Assembly (NCBI GenBank): GCA_037903475.1
Contig: JBAJFG010000021.1
Coordinates: 248,001-312,000, forward strand
DNA from: Ancylostoma caninum
Lineage: Eukaryota > Nematoda > Chromadorea > Rhabditida > Ancylostomatidae
Direction of reading: 5' to 3'
Length of the DNA: 64,000 nucleotides
Positions within the stretch are counted from its first letter, which is position 1. Every line of letters starts with the position of its first letter. Below are positions 22,506 to 33,601 of this stretch, one piece after another. Position numbers and translations under genes: made by a program. The notes below the pieces were generated by a model. It saw nothing but the letters and a program-made list of their open reading frames with translations, made no database searches and was not told the DNA's origin.

Positions 22506-23268
22506 GCATGCGTACTTCTCTGAGCTATAGTCCTCCACAAAGTAAAGCATAACTAGTAACGTGTATCTGATGCACACACGCATATATTACAATGAATGAA
22601 AGCGAAATAATCAACATACATGAAAAATTAAAATGATGTGATGAAAGATGTGAATTATCGTCAAACCAGTCGCATTTTTATGATTCACTGAAGCTCTTCA
22701 GTGATAAGAGCGACCAGAAAGTGGAATAATATAGGAAGGGAAAATAATGGTTTATGAAGAACATTGAAACTTCGAAAAAGGCCCATGAGCGTTTCCGTTG
22801 ATATAGGAGCATTGAAGAGCTTACTGACATGCGTGCAGGGTTCAATGGCAATTCTCCATGCGATAGCGTTGAGTTCACGGGACTTTTCCAATTCGTTTCG
22901 TAGCGAAGAACTGAGGAACACTCCGGAAAATAGGAGACCTATCTACTCCGTGAATCCTTCTCATTTATTAATATTAGTCTAGGTAGTAGTTTGGAATTGC
23001 AAGGTAGATTCACAACGTTTTTCCGCCAATTCGACAGCTGACACCCGTTGACACGCTTCTCGTGCTGACACCGGGTGATTTCAGAGGTTCCTCATTAACT
23101 CCTAATTTGTTCCTCATTGGCTCTCCCAACCTGACCGAATTCTGAACCGGTCCAGTTTCTCATTGTTCTACCTCTCTTACAGGACCTCCATCGTGCGCAT
23201 GCGTGCTTCTCTGAGCTATAGTTCTCCACGAAGTAAAGGATAACTAGTAACGTGTGTCTGATGCACGT
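22506..23268. repeat. 70-bp direct repeat pair, 691 bp apart
   Basis: GCATGCGTACTTCTCTGAGC and the following 50 bp (through TAACTAGTAACGTGT and CTGATGCAC) at 22506-22577 recur with few changes at 23197-23268. The repeats bracket a 620-bp segment just upstream of the exon at 23296. They could mark a local duplication. Confidence 0.75.
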
Positions 23269-23295
23269 TTAAGTTTGGACTCCTTTTCTTTTTAG

Positions 23296-23698
23296 CTTTT
23301 GGATCTCTCTTGGAGCTAGCGATGGAATTCGTGAAGAAAAATTCAAATCATTGATGGAGGCTAAAGCAACTTCCACGGTGGATTCTGGAGTGGCCATGGC
23401 AGAAGCTTTGTATGTTATCGTGGTATAACAATTTCTATTAATTGACTTACGACGAAGTGCAGGTTAGAACAACGTCCATCAGCGACACTGACTATTGATT
23501 TTCAGGGAGGATCTCCGGTCATACCGCTTTTACAATGGTGCACTCATTCCACCTAAGGTAAATTCAGTGTTGAAAGGACTTTACCACAGTTGTGAAGAAC
23601 ATCTGTTGCAGAAGAACGGCAAGAGTGAGATCGGTTTAGGCCGATCAGATAAGAAAAAAATGTCTGCTCAAGAATGGATCGCAGCTGTTGGAAATTAG
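23296..23698 (+). CDS. C-terminal exons of an unrecognised gene
   Basis: Three exons with consistent splice phases: 23296-23409 (starts in phase 2, donor GTATGT), 23506-23557 (acceptor TTTTCAG, donor GTAAAT) and 23612-23698 (acceptor GTTGCAG, stop TAG). Together they encode about 83 residues, charged, including IREEKFKSLMEAKA, EDLRSYRFYNGALIPPK and the C-terminus KKKMSAQEWIAAVGN. There is no cysteine and no hydrophobic segment, so a soluble intracellular protein is likely. I do not recognise the family. The matching phases across two introns are the main evidence that it is a gene. The two palindromic motif clusters lie about 1.8 kb upstream and 1.2 kb downstream. Confidence 0.6.
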
Positions 23699-24164
23699 CT
23701 GGACGAATGCTGAGGTTGTTGTGATTATGATTTGGAATTTAGTAATCGTGTTCAAGCGTGCTCATGATATAAATTGACGTTTGAGTTGTTTGCCGATTTT
23801 TTTTTGCTGTTTCACTAGCCGAAAGTTTGCGCTTCCAGTGACTGTGGTTCATATAAGGGAAACCTCTATTCTTTTTTCACTGATTCACCTCGGCTATGAC
23901 GCATGCGTTCATTTCTCCGCATTTGTCCTTTTTCTCTGGTCCGATATAGTCGACGAAAACACGTAAAAAACTCTCTTTAATCATTAATACTTCCGTAATC
24001 TCCTTGCTACGTAAGACGTGCGCATAAATATGGTTAACGAATGTGACGCCCACTAACGACCCGCCTCCCTCCTGGTTAATTTATTAGAACAGGCTTGACC
24101 ATGGTTGTGCTGGTGATTGAGGCTCACTGTGAATATTTTGTGTTAACGGGATTAGGTCTGTTAT

Positions 24165-24505
24165 TTGTTATGTATGTCATGTTTTGTGAATTTTTTTTTA
24201 TGCTCTTTCGAAATCTTTCTGTATCTGTCTTTCTGAATCTCAAATTTTGCTTCATGTGAGATTGGTTTGGTGTAGAATAAATGTATGTTGTGCGAGTAAC
24301 ATCTCTTTAGGCACACGAATCTTTTTTTTTGAGTTTGTTATGTATGTTATGTTTTGTGAATTTCTTTATGCTCATTCGAAACCTTTCTGTTTCGGTCTTT
24401 CTGATTCTCTCATTTTGCTTCATATGAGATTAGTCTGCTGTAGAATAAAAGTATGTTGTGCGAGTACAATCTCTTCAAGCACACGAAACTTTTTTTTGAG
24501 AGTAT
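24165..24505. repeat. 170-bp tandem duplication
   Basis: TTGTTATGTATGTCATGTTT at 24166 recurs at 24336 (TTGTTATGTATGTTATGTTT). The similarity continues through TTTATGCTC, TTTGCTTCAT, GTAGAATAAA and TGTATGTTGTGCGAGTA for the whole 170 bp. Two copies with roughly 10 percent differences. Confidence 0.85.
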
Positions 24506-24849
24506 TATGCAGCAAGAGTGTGTGGATCCCAAAAAAAAAACCCCAGTCATGTTCCGACAACCTCCACTACAGTGGAAAACAACGACTCTTGGGCAGGCCA
24601 ATACCGTAAGTGACTCGTAAGTACGAGTTATGAGGTCTTGTAAAAAAATTGCCGTTGATGTTGAGAAATCTTCATGAACTTCATAATTTTACCTATAACC
24701 TCCGCCGGTCCATGATACACACGCATGCGAAATTTTGTCCGGATCGGTTCCCTTTCCGCGTTTTCCATTCATTACATACACACATACTCACATACAACTT
24801 TCACCTTTATATATATACAAATGTTGAACTTTCCCTATTTTCAGGGTAG

Positions 24850-25022
24850 ACATTCCGCGGAGCCAGTTTGGAAGCTCCGCCGAGCCAGTTCGGAACTGCC
24901 GCGGAGCTTGTTCGGATGTTCCGCGGAGCTTGTTCGGAACTTCCGCAGAGCTTATTCGGAATTTTCGTCGGGTCACCCGCGGAAGTTCCGAACAAGCTCC
25001 GCAGAAGTTCCGAAACTTTGTC
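24850..25022. repeat. Cluster 2 of palindromic CGGAACTTCCGCGGAGC motifs
   Basis: About eight complete or variant units (TTCCGCGGAGC, GGAACTGCCGCGGAGCTTG, GGATGTTCCGCGGAGCTTG, GGAACTTCCGCAGAGCTT), ending with reversed units (GCGGAAGTTCCGAACAAGC). Here the units are nearly head-to-tail with about 20-22-bp spacing, tighter than in cluster 1. Open frames on both strands are repeat-derived. Confidence 0.85.
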
Positions 25023-25089
25023 TGGGTGAGCACTGCAGACAGAATTTCCGAGCAAAAGTCGTAGAAGGACCTAATTCATATCAAACTGT

Positions 25090-26374
25090 CTTTGGAAATT
25101 TCTAGGCATCGTCAGGCACTTCTATCATCTACGATTTTAAGACGCAAAACACTGAGTCTCCAAAACCTTCTTGGCGTTTGACATGAAAGTTCCTATTGGA
25201 AATTCAAAGGAGATTTTGCGAAGTTTCAAGCATAGGGTGACAGCAACCGGATCCTCAGGACCAGCGCGATCGAAACGGAACCTGGAGGTGGAAATGTCTC
25301 TCGTAAAGTTCTGTGCGATAGAGGAAACTTCTTGTTACCCGACTACCTATAGGTAATCCACAAAGGAGTAGATAAGTGCAACGCTACGCTCTCGCAGCGC
25401 GTTCTAAATCAAGAAGAATGAATGTAGAAACTTAACCATGGAATTCATGCTCTCCTACGAAAAATCAGTTTTCACAAAAGTGTGATGCTTTATGAGAAAG
25501 CGGATACATTTCACCAATTCCGTTATTTCATAGATGGGAAGCAGGACCTAACTACTAGAATCTACTAGAAAATTTGAAATGTCGCTCCGGGAGAACCAGA
25601 AGGAAAACGAAAATGATCCTATAGGTCTGATACTTGTCCCCACATGATAGAAATTCCTAAAAGTTGGTAAAATATTATCTGGATTCGAATAAATACTTTT
25701 CCGAGAAAAAAATCAACAAAATGGCAGAACAGAAAGTTCCTTGACCTCACAGTGATCTAAATTACTTGCTTAGAACTTCACTGCAGTAGCTATAGTGCAA
25801 GTGGTCTAGATCGGAAACTTTTTGATACTCCTTGCGCTGAGATGCTAACGCGGGTCACTACACATGACATTCTCTTCGCAGGACCTACGAGCGTCTTGAA
25901 TGAGAAGAGTCTTCACCACTTCGTGGAATCTTCAGATGTTCTGCGCTACTTCATCATTGGTTCAGAGTTGTCGTGTCTCTTTGCATAGTTCTTGGAGATT
26001 TTTGGCTTTCCAAATTTGCCTTTGCAATAAGGTGGTGGTAGTACATCCTTCATAGTTCTCGTTGTCTGTTCCAGAATATTCGACTTTTTTTAGTAATTTT
26101 CATGACGTGTTACAACTGTTCTCAGTGATCCTGTCCCAAGAGTGATGGGAGTTTTGTAGGAGTGAAGCGCCACTGATTTTCCCAGCACTTCTCTTAGAAA
26201 CCCTTGCCTTAAATACCTACAAACACTGTTATTGGCTGTTTTGTGGTGGCATGATCAGCTGTCTCGATCAGGCGAGAGTGAACCGATATCGGTACGCGAC
26301 TCTTGCTCAGATCGGTAATTAGGGGCACTTGGGCTTCTAGAAAAGTCTTGGTTAGCCTTGTGTGCAGTGCATGA
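25090..26374. other. Intergenic, nothing recognised
   Basis: Short open frames without domains. No repeat end or RNA gene identified before the mariner at 26377. Confidence 0.4.
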
Positions 26375-26376
26375 TA

Positions 26377-27650
26377 CGAGGGTGGGTTGAAAAGTTTCTG
26401 GAATGACCACAAAAAGATGATCATTTTCCAAAAGTTTTCACGTCACTGTGTTGAGTAAGCCTTCATATGAATTGACTAGAAATGCCAAGTTGCTGTGAAG
26501 AAAAGCCTGCTCACGTTAAGTTGTTAAACTCATGCAACTTTGGATGTCCTTAGTTATGTCAAATTCTTTCAGCTGGAGGGAAAAACGGCAAATTAAATCT
26601 CGCCTGGATGATGTTCTTAGAGAGTCATCACCTTCAGTTTCCACTATGAGCTTCTGGATTTTTGATTTCAAGAGTGGCCGTATACGGAGTGAGGACGAAT
26701 CACGTTCTGGCCGTCCAAAAACATCTACCACCCCAGAAATCATAGACAAACTCCATGACATGGTGTTGGATGACAGCAGAGTGAAAGTACATGAGATTGA
26801 AAAAGCGCTGGGATCTCTCCTGAACGAGTGATTCACATTTCGCACAGCAAACTGATCCTCAAAAAAACTCTCCGCAAGGTGGATGCCTCATTTGGGTCCA
26901 GAGCAATAACGCATTCGCGCCCGAACCTCTGCCGAATGTTTGGGAATTTTCGCCGAATGTTTGGAAAAAAGATCCCACGGATTTCAAAAGGACGTTGATA
27001 ACCAAGCATGGAACATGGACCCACCACTGCACTCCAGACACAAAAACCTAGTTAAAACAGTGGATTGGAGACGGAGAATCGGTTCCAAAGAAGGCATGTA
27101 CAATTCTCTTAGCTGGAAAAGTTGTGGCGTCAGTTTTTTGGGATGTGAAGAGAATTTTGTTGATTGATTATCACCAAAGAGGGGAAACTGTTACCGGCCA
27201 ATACCACACATCACTTCTGGAGAAACTAAAGGTAGCAAGTGAAGAAAAGCGCCCAGGAATGCTTCAAAAAAAAGGTGCTGTTCCTGCAGGACAATGCTCC
27301 AGCGCACTCAAACGCAGTCGCTCAACGAAAACTCACAGAGTTGAGGTTCCAAATACTTTCGCACCCAGCGTATTCGCCTGACTTGGCACCGTCGGATTTT
27401 AACCTAATTCCTAAGCTAATAACCTTTCTGGCTGGAGGAAAATTTCAGACGAGAGGGTGATTGAAGATGTGAACGGTTCGCGGACCTCGAGGAAAGTCAC
27501 TTCCAGTGAGGAGTCTAAAAGTTTGAGGAACGTTCGACCAAGCGCATTAAACTTCGAGGAGAAAAAGTTGTTGAAAAATAAAGTATTACATAGTTGGATC
27601 GGGTTCATTTCATTTTCATTGTCATCCGGAAACTTTTCAACCCACCGTCG
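26377..27650 (+). mobile_element. Mariner-like transposon 2
   Basis: TA at 26375-26376 and 27651-27652 flank a 1274-bp element with terminal inverted repeats: left CGAGGGTGGGTTGAAAAGTT, right reversed CGACGGTGGGTTGAAAAGTT. Size, TA duplication and internal D,D34D transposase remains are those of a mariner-family element. Confidence 0.92.
26532..27460 (+). pseudogene. Mariner D,D34D transposase, frameshifted
   Basis: The N-terminal frame (26532-26831) shows the helix-turn-helix and GRPKTSTTPEIIDKLHD. A second frame (about 27001-27240) includes ITKHGTW, where the family has the first catalytic Asp (xTGDETW), here His, followed by ASVFWDVKRILLIDY. A third frame (27239-27460) carries QDNAPAH and YSPDLAPSDF with exactly 34 residues between the second and third catalytic Asp. 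At least two frame changes and the lost first Asp make it inactive. Confidence 0.9.
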
Positions 27651-27871
27651 TAGCTTCGTTCGCTGGAATATACAGAGTGGCCGAGAATTACCCGTGCACC
27701 CCCTCCCTCCATCTCTCCGGGATTCTGGATTTTTTCGGGTTCTTCTCTCGTTTTTCTATTACTACCCTGTCGCTCAATCCTCAGTAATAGTTATCTCGCA
27801 ATAGCTGTCCCAAAGTCATGAGCAGTGCCATCATTCAACTGCATCTTGGCTGAAAGTCTACGACGTACATT

Positions 27872-28790
27872 GTGAAAGCGTTATCCCTGCAACGAATAAC
27901 CGCACAGGATGCAGTAAAGTGCAGTAAAACTTACTCCAAACAGCTCGAAAACAAAGAGAACAAAGAGAGTAGATATCCTTCTACTACTGCAGCAGCCACT
28001 ACCAAGGAAGTGAAGGTTGGTAGGAGCGGGACAGAAATCCGTAGGTTCTTTGCGCAAACTGGAGACAGAGGTTAGGGTTTTTCGCAGAGCCATGGGAAAA
28101 ATTGTTTCAGAGAAGCTGAACATCTATCCTTACCGTTTTCCAAAAACCCACACCTTACCCGATACTTTGAGAAAGAACAGGAAGAATTGGTGCAGGTAGA
28201 TGATGAGGCATGTTTCTCACTCTCGCTACCACTCGATCGTCTTTGCTGGCGAGAAACTTTCCGCAACAAACACCCAGGGTGACAGGATGTAGGTAAATCA
28301 ATTTATGAAACAGGTCGCCCCGTATCTTTGACGCCGTGGGGCGATATAAAATCCTGTGGCATTGGATCCCCAAGTTTTTGTGCACTCCAGTGCTAAAATT
28401 TGAAGGCATTCGGGCAAGGAGATATTTCTATAGGACATTTTTGAATCGTGGAGATCTGCACTTTTCGAATATAGCTCACTACTCCAATCAGCCCTGTAGC
28501 GGACATGGCCTGCTACAGGGCTGATTGGAGTAGTGAGCGTTTGCCTGAATTCATGAGCCATGGAAAATCGCCCTATACAGCCTAAGTTTGAATCCAGCGG
28601 ATTTTTTCCTTGTAGTCGCTTTTGGAGAGGAGAACCTACTCTATCCTCTGTCAGGATTCATATTCTCAGAACGAAGCCCTGAAAAAGACGTGGGACGAGA
28701 TGGGGGAGGAGTACCTGCGAGAAGCATGTGCTGCACATATAAAGACATTGGGAGCCAGCATTTCTGCCAGTGAAGGCTATTTCGAGGTCT
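27872..28790 (+). pseudogene. Tc1-like transposase remains
   Basis: The N-terminal part reads MGKIVSEKLNIYPYRF and TLPDTLRKNRKNWC (28081-28195), the usual recognition-domain linker, then DEACFS (first catalytic Asp region) and, from about 28672, NEALKKTWDEMGEEYLREAC plus KTLGASISASEGYFE, the typical C-terminus. Frames change several times. A perfect hairpin at 28474-28538 replaces part of the middle. Confidence 0.75.
28474..28538. repeat. Perfect 27-bp inverted repeat with 11-nt loop
   Basis: GCTCACTACTCCAATCAGCC plus CTGTAGC (28474-28500) is followed by an 11-nt spacer and then the exact reverse complement at 28512-28538. The match is perfect over 27 bp. It lies inside the Tc1-like relic where transposase sequence should be. 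Confidence 0.95.
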
Positions 28791-28876
28791 TTGAATTTTT
28801 AATATATTCTGGGTCATCAGTAGAATTTTACAGAAATTCGAGCTTTCTGCAGTTGGTTACCTAGTTAGTGCCTTAA

Positions 28877-30163
28877 GGAGTGTTTATACTTCTGCGCGAC
28901 GCGACCGTCGCGTCCCAGTAAACTGTTCAAATGCGATGGGTCCCAAGTGGATGCATGCGCAAACAATGGTCGCGATGTGATAGTTGGCGTTTCCTATCGC
29001 GACGTGACGTCGTTGGGCGACGTCGCGCCCTGTCTATACTTTTTTCTTCAAAGACAACGCGATGGGACGAATCGCGCCTGCTAGCAGATGCGACGCGATG
29101 GTTTCGCTAATGTTGCGCACTGGAGTTGGCTACTGTTCCACAGTTTTTCGAGTGGTTTGGCCCAAAACCTATGGAATAAGACGAATTGAGTTGGAAGTGT
29201 GAACGTGAACAAAATTGGGCGCGTCCTATGTGTTTTAGGTAGTGATTTCGTGAGCTATTTAAGTTCCTAAGGTTACATGCTGTTTACGAGAGGTTACTAC
29301 TTACAACTTGCTGTGGAAAAACACAATTTAGGTATACACGTTACATCCACACATATATTGATCTAGAGATTTTCTTTTGAATTCGAGTTACCGGCCTCGT
29401 TTCCCTTTCACGTAGACATTGTTGTACAGGTGTTTCAGAACGGCGTTGGATCAGCGCGATATTGATTCATACGTGAAAGTAAGGTAGTCCTGCGCTCCAA
29501 CACTTTGATTTTTCACATTCCGATGTGGATTTGCTTTGAAATCGGTGCAAGACCTCCACCCGCACCTCACAGAAATCACAAGAGAACACGTCTAACCAGT
29601 GAAAGATTGGAAAAGATCGAAACGCGGGGCTAGAACGTGACTTAGTAAAACGAAACTCTCAATGTATACCGCCAGAGAAATCCCTGGCAGTACTACTAGA
29701 ACACACCTGAACGGGGAAAAACACAAAGCGTCGAAGCACAGGACTACAACAAGGTATGCATAGAAAAAAAACCATTTTGATAACTCAAATGCAAAAAAAA
29801 AATCTCTGAACAAGTAAATGAAAAGAACCCGCTATGCGTTCTTCCATATCCTGGAAACAAACATCCTTGCCGAAGAACACTGTGCAAAACTGCACCCGTC
29901 GCAAAGATCACCACTTCAGATCGCTGAGAACTTTTTCTGAACATTCCAGACCACAAGTGGTAAAATGAAATCCAAAACAATCCGTGAAACTTATGATCCG
30001 CTGAATGGGGGTGAGCATGTACATAATTTTGCGTGGGTATGTAAATTTGCGACATTCAGCATGGCGCGACGGAGCGACGCGACGGCTTTGCTACCCATTG
30101 CGTCGCGCGTGTCGTGGCCGTCGCCGCGACGCTGTTGTGTCGCGAAAAAGTATAAACACTCCT
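28877..30163. mobile_element. TTAA-flanked element with GGAGTGTTTATACTT ends
   Basis: TTAA at 28873-28876 and 30164-30167 flank a 1287-bp element with inverted ends GGAGTGTTTATACTT and AAGTATAAACACTCC(T). Both subterminal regions are rich in CGCGACG motifs. No transposase is recognised; it is probably non-autonomous. Its right-hand TTAA is shared with the next element. Confidence 0.8.
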
Positions 30164-30167
30164 TTAA

Positions 30168-30842
30168 CCCATTGACGACCGCGTGGGTCGCCGGTGAGCC
30201 GCGCTTTTTTGGCCGCGTGGAACCGCGCTGCTCACCTGTGAGCCGTGCCCTTCTAATGAAGTGCTGGACCTTATTTTCAAAAATTTTCGCAGTATTTCCA
30301 TATGAAATGAGTTCGTACAGATCAAAACAATGTCTTAAATCACTTTGACTCGAGAAAAATCCCTTTTTATTCTGACAAATGCTATAAAGATGGAAATTTA
30401 TAGAGAAGGAAATTTATAGAGATGGAAATTTTGAAATCGAGGAAGACTGCATTACTTGTTTACCGGATGGGAAAATAATCTGCGCTAAAGCCATATTTTC
30501 AGCACAGTAGCACGTTCATTACACCTTGCACTTCCCTATTTGTCAGGCTAGGGTCATATGAACGCGTATACTCTCGAGACACCCCTTATAGTTCTCAAAA
30601 TTCCTTTCACTAAATTCTTTCGGCCTTAGACGAAGTGAGAAGCATTTAGATTCTCCGGTTTTCTGGTCGTATGACACTAGTAACCTTCCAAAACAAGAAT
30701 TCAAATTATTTTCGCAAAACTGTCTGTCTTGCTCTGTATTCTTCTATCGCAACAGCGCGAAACAATGCGGGCGCCGCGCTCGCGAAAGAGGTGGTGGTCG
30801 CACGCGCCAGACAAGCGAAAAGGCGTGCAGTCGTCAATGGGT
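30168..30842. mobile_element. piggyBac-like TTAA element, copy A
   Basis: It begins TTAA|CCCATTGACGACCGCG and ends (reversed) with the same sequence at 30842-30822, followed by TTTAA. Length 675 bp, no transposase. Same family as 45654-46256: besides the ends they share the internal CCTTATTTTCA and TTTCCATATGA. CCC-starting termini with TTAA duplication are typical of piggyBac-group elements. Confidence 0.85.
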
Positions 30843-33359
30843 TTAAATTTTAGTGCACTCGTAATTTTCGGCCATCCAGTAGTAATCGCACTGTGTCGGA
30901 AGTGAACTTTCGGCATCACCCATTTGCGTTTGTCCATGTTTTCGCACATCCTGACTCTCTTCTCTGTCAGATTCGAATAAAAATTCCAGTATAGATTTTT
31001 GCAACCGCAATGCTTCGGAAGTGTTATCATGCTATCATCTAACCAATGGTAAGAAAATCGCTGGATATTATAAAGAAGGCTTAGTGATTTCTTGAATTGA
31101 GCCATATAAAAAAGGTGCGGATTACGGGGCAGCCGTGCGGTTGTTAGTGGATTAATAAGCTTTGGCAAGAAATTTTGCGGTCTCCACTCCTTTCTCGCGA
31201 ACTCTACACTTTTAACTTCAGTAGGCATGTATCAGCAAGTGTTCAAATTACAAGTATCAAAGTAAGTTGTTACCAGCATACCTGAATAAATCATAGTAAG
31301 GGCAGAGAGGAAGAACTGGAGACGACTTCGGAACATTCTGTGAGCACGGTCGGTAGAACGTAGCCGCTTAAATAGTACTATCTGCAATACCGAAGAGGAG
31401 GCGTTTTGAGCACACAAATGAAAAAGTTCGGCTGGACAATGCTCTTCAGTGGATGCACTTGATAAAACTGACCAACGCAACATCTCGAGTGCCGTTTTGG
31501 AAACACTGGTCTTCGTGGGGAACAGGGTCAGCTTGAAAAATGAAGAGACTCTCTACCTTTTACTCCACGTATGGATTCGGTCCATAGACGTTGCAGCTAG
31601 GTAAATCTGTGCTACGGATTACGATGCGTAAAAAAAACTGACAGGAATTGGTCTCAGTTGCTGCGTCACAAGCCCGACGCAGTGTTTACAACAAACCAGA
31701 TCGTGGCCTCATCTTCACAAAAAAAGTTCCTGTGCTGAATTTGAGTGCTCAACGGTGTCTGCGCTGTGCGGGTCCATTTGTTCAGTGTTTTCTGAGGACG
31801 TGTGTAGAGGGCTAACCCAGAAGATTGCTATCTAGTGACCTAACTAATTATGAGTTCCAAATTTGGATATAGAACAGCAAATTGGCTGTAGACGTTATAC
31901 ATAGGCTCGTAATCCATCCGTCCGAGTTGCTCTTCCACGCTGAATTGCTGAATTGCTAGTTTTCGGACATAATGATTGTTTTTTTTGCTTCGGATATACG
32001 TATGACTCAACAGCAAAGGAGCTGCTTTTAGCTACCCATACGTTTCCCGAGTTGGACCCCGTGGCTTGAGGCTTCTTTGCTAGCTAGACAGATGGTACTG
32101 GATTGGTATTCGGTCTGTATCCAAAAAGTGAATAGCAGTCCAATAGCGACCCAACAACAGCCGAACAACAATTCGAATGACACCTCAACCCGCATTTTAG
32201 CAATTGGAGCTTCAGTGACACGGGACTTCATTTCGGGGAATGACTGAGTACATACTCTTTGGCGCGGAATCTTAGTTGAGTAAAGTAGCTTTCATACATA
32301 CTACGATGAGCGGCGCCACGTAGCGCGAGAAGTGACTTGTGTGTTGGAAACGTCTCGCTCTCGAAGCCGCGATGGGTTTACCGCGTGGCAGATAATGCCC
32401 CCTTCTTGTATGCACCTCGCACTCGATTTCATCGGGTAATCGTAGGGATGTTTAACATGCCATGCCTTACACAGTAACTTTCTGGGAAGGGCATCCGATT
32501 TGCAATGGCGGTCACATATTTATTACTCCTCCGATTTTCGACTCCAGAATTTCTCATATTTTCTAGTCCCAGGAGGAGCAGTCATAACAACGTTTGCATA
32601 TGTACTGGAGCCCTACTTCGGCTTCCTTGCTCACCCGTGAGCATAGCCTCTATAGAAACTTTATTTTTAAAGAATCCAAACGTCAATTGCACCAGTTTTT
32701 TTAAGAATTAATATTTTGTATCAACCCAAGGGGAAAAGGTGATGTGAATTGGGCGTGCTTTTGTTCAACATTTTCCTCTGACTGCTACGGCCGTACTCTC
32801 CACACCGGCTAGAGCCAAGGATGTGAGAAAGTCGTCAAATTTGAACAAAAATTTATTTTCTTGAATCTGGGGATTATTGAAGGTTTCAAAGCCCGTTCCT
32901 GAGTAACATAACATTTGTTCAAAGCGGAAAAGGGTGAGAGAAACAGCAGCCGAAGTGCGTGCTTTATCACTGTTGTCACCGTGAACCTTTTTTTTCGTAA
33001 TTTTTCACTTCTGTGGACAGTCCTTCTTGTAATCTTTGTTCTTGTACAAGAGCGCATCAGCACTACCATAGCAGAATGCGCAATCACATCGAGAATGAAA
33101 ACAAGTTTTTCCCAATCCAATAAAGTGGTATGAGAGAGAAACACAAATGTTTCTGAATTTTCTGGATTTCGAGCTTTGAATGCAATAATTCCATTTAGAA
33201 GCATTTTCCGGAGAATAGCACTCCACGCCTTATAATGTCTTCAAGTATCATTCTGCTAGCTCTTTCCAAGATTGAAATATGAATAGTGAAATATGAATTT
33301 TAAGATTTCATCAACTGATTGCCCAAAATTGGCGGCGTGAAAATAGTTATGTAGCCGCA
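30843..33359. other. Intergenic with one extra degenerate TTAA-element end
   Basis: At about 31115-31157 the reversed sequence TTAATCCACTAACAACCGC resembles the TTAACCCATTGACGACCGC terminus of copy A, suggesting an older related copy. Otherwise only short frames; no exon, RNA gene or other repeat recognised up to the SINE at 33360. Confidence 0.4.
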
Positions 33360-33480
33360 TCTGCATCACTTCATAGCTTCATCCTCGCGAACTCCTCCTC
33401 TGATACCAACTCACCACAGCGGGCGGGATGGATGGCCCTGTTGGCACGGAAATAGGCAGGTAGAACCATGACTCATAATC
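33360..33480 (-). repeat. tRNA-derived SINE-like repeat, copy 2 (truncated)
   Basis: On the minus strand it starts near a degenerate B box (GGTTCTACC, 33467-33459) and continues with a body related to the copy at 5460-5615 (GGCCATCC, TTGGTATCAGAGGAGG, GAGGATG). The A-box half is absent. Confidence 0.5.
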
Positions 33481-33570
33481 GATTTTTATTTATTTATTTG
33501 TTTACTTATTTGGCACCACATGGAGTGTGAGCATGTGGAACAACAAGGAAAGGAAAAGAAATCCGATAAT

Positions 33571-33571
<1 letters not shown>

Positions 33572-33601
<30 letters not shown>

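Larger units (their letters stand above)
27673..28870 (+). mobile_element. Tc1-like transposon relic
   Basis: The left end CAGAGTGGCCGAGAATTACC after TA (27671-27672) matches the Tc1-like ends at 63920 and, reversed, about 45310. Inside are transposase remains. No matching right end was found, so the 3' limit is approximate (transposase similarity ends near 28790). Confidence 0.7.
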
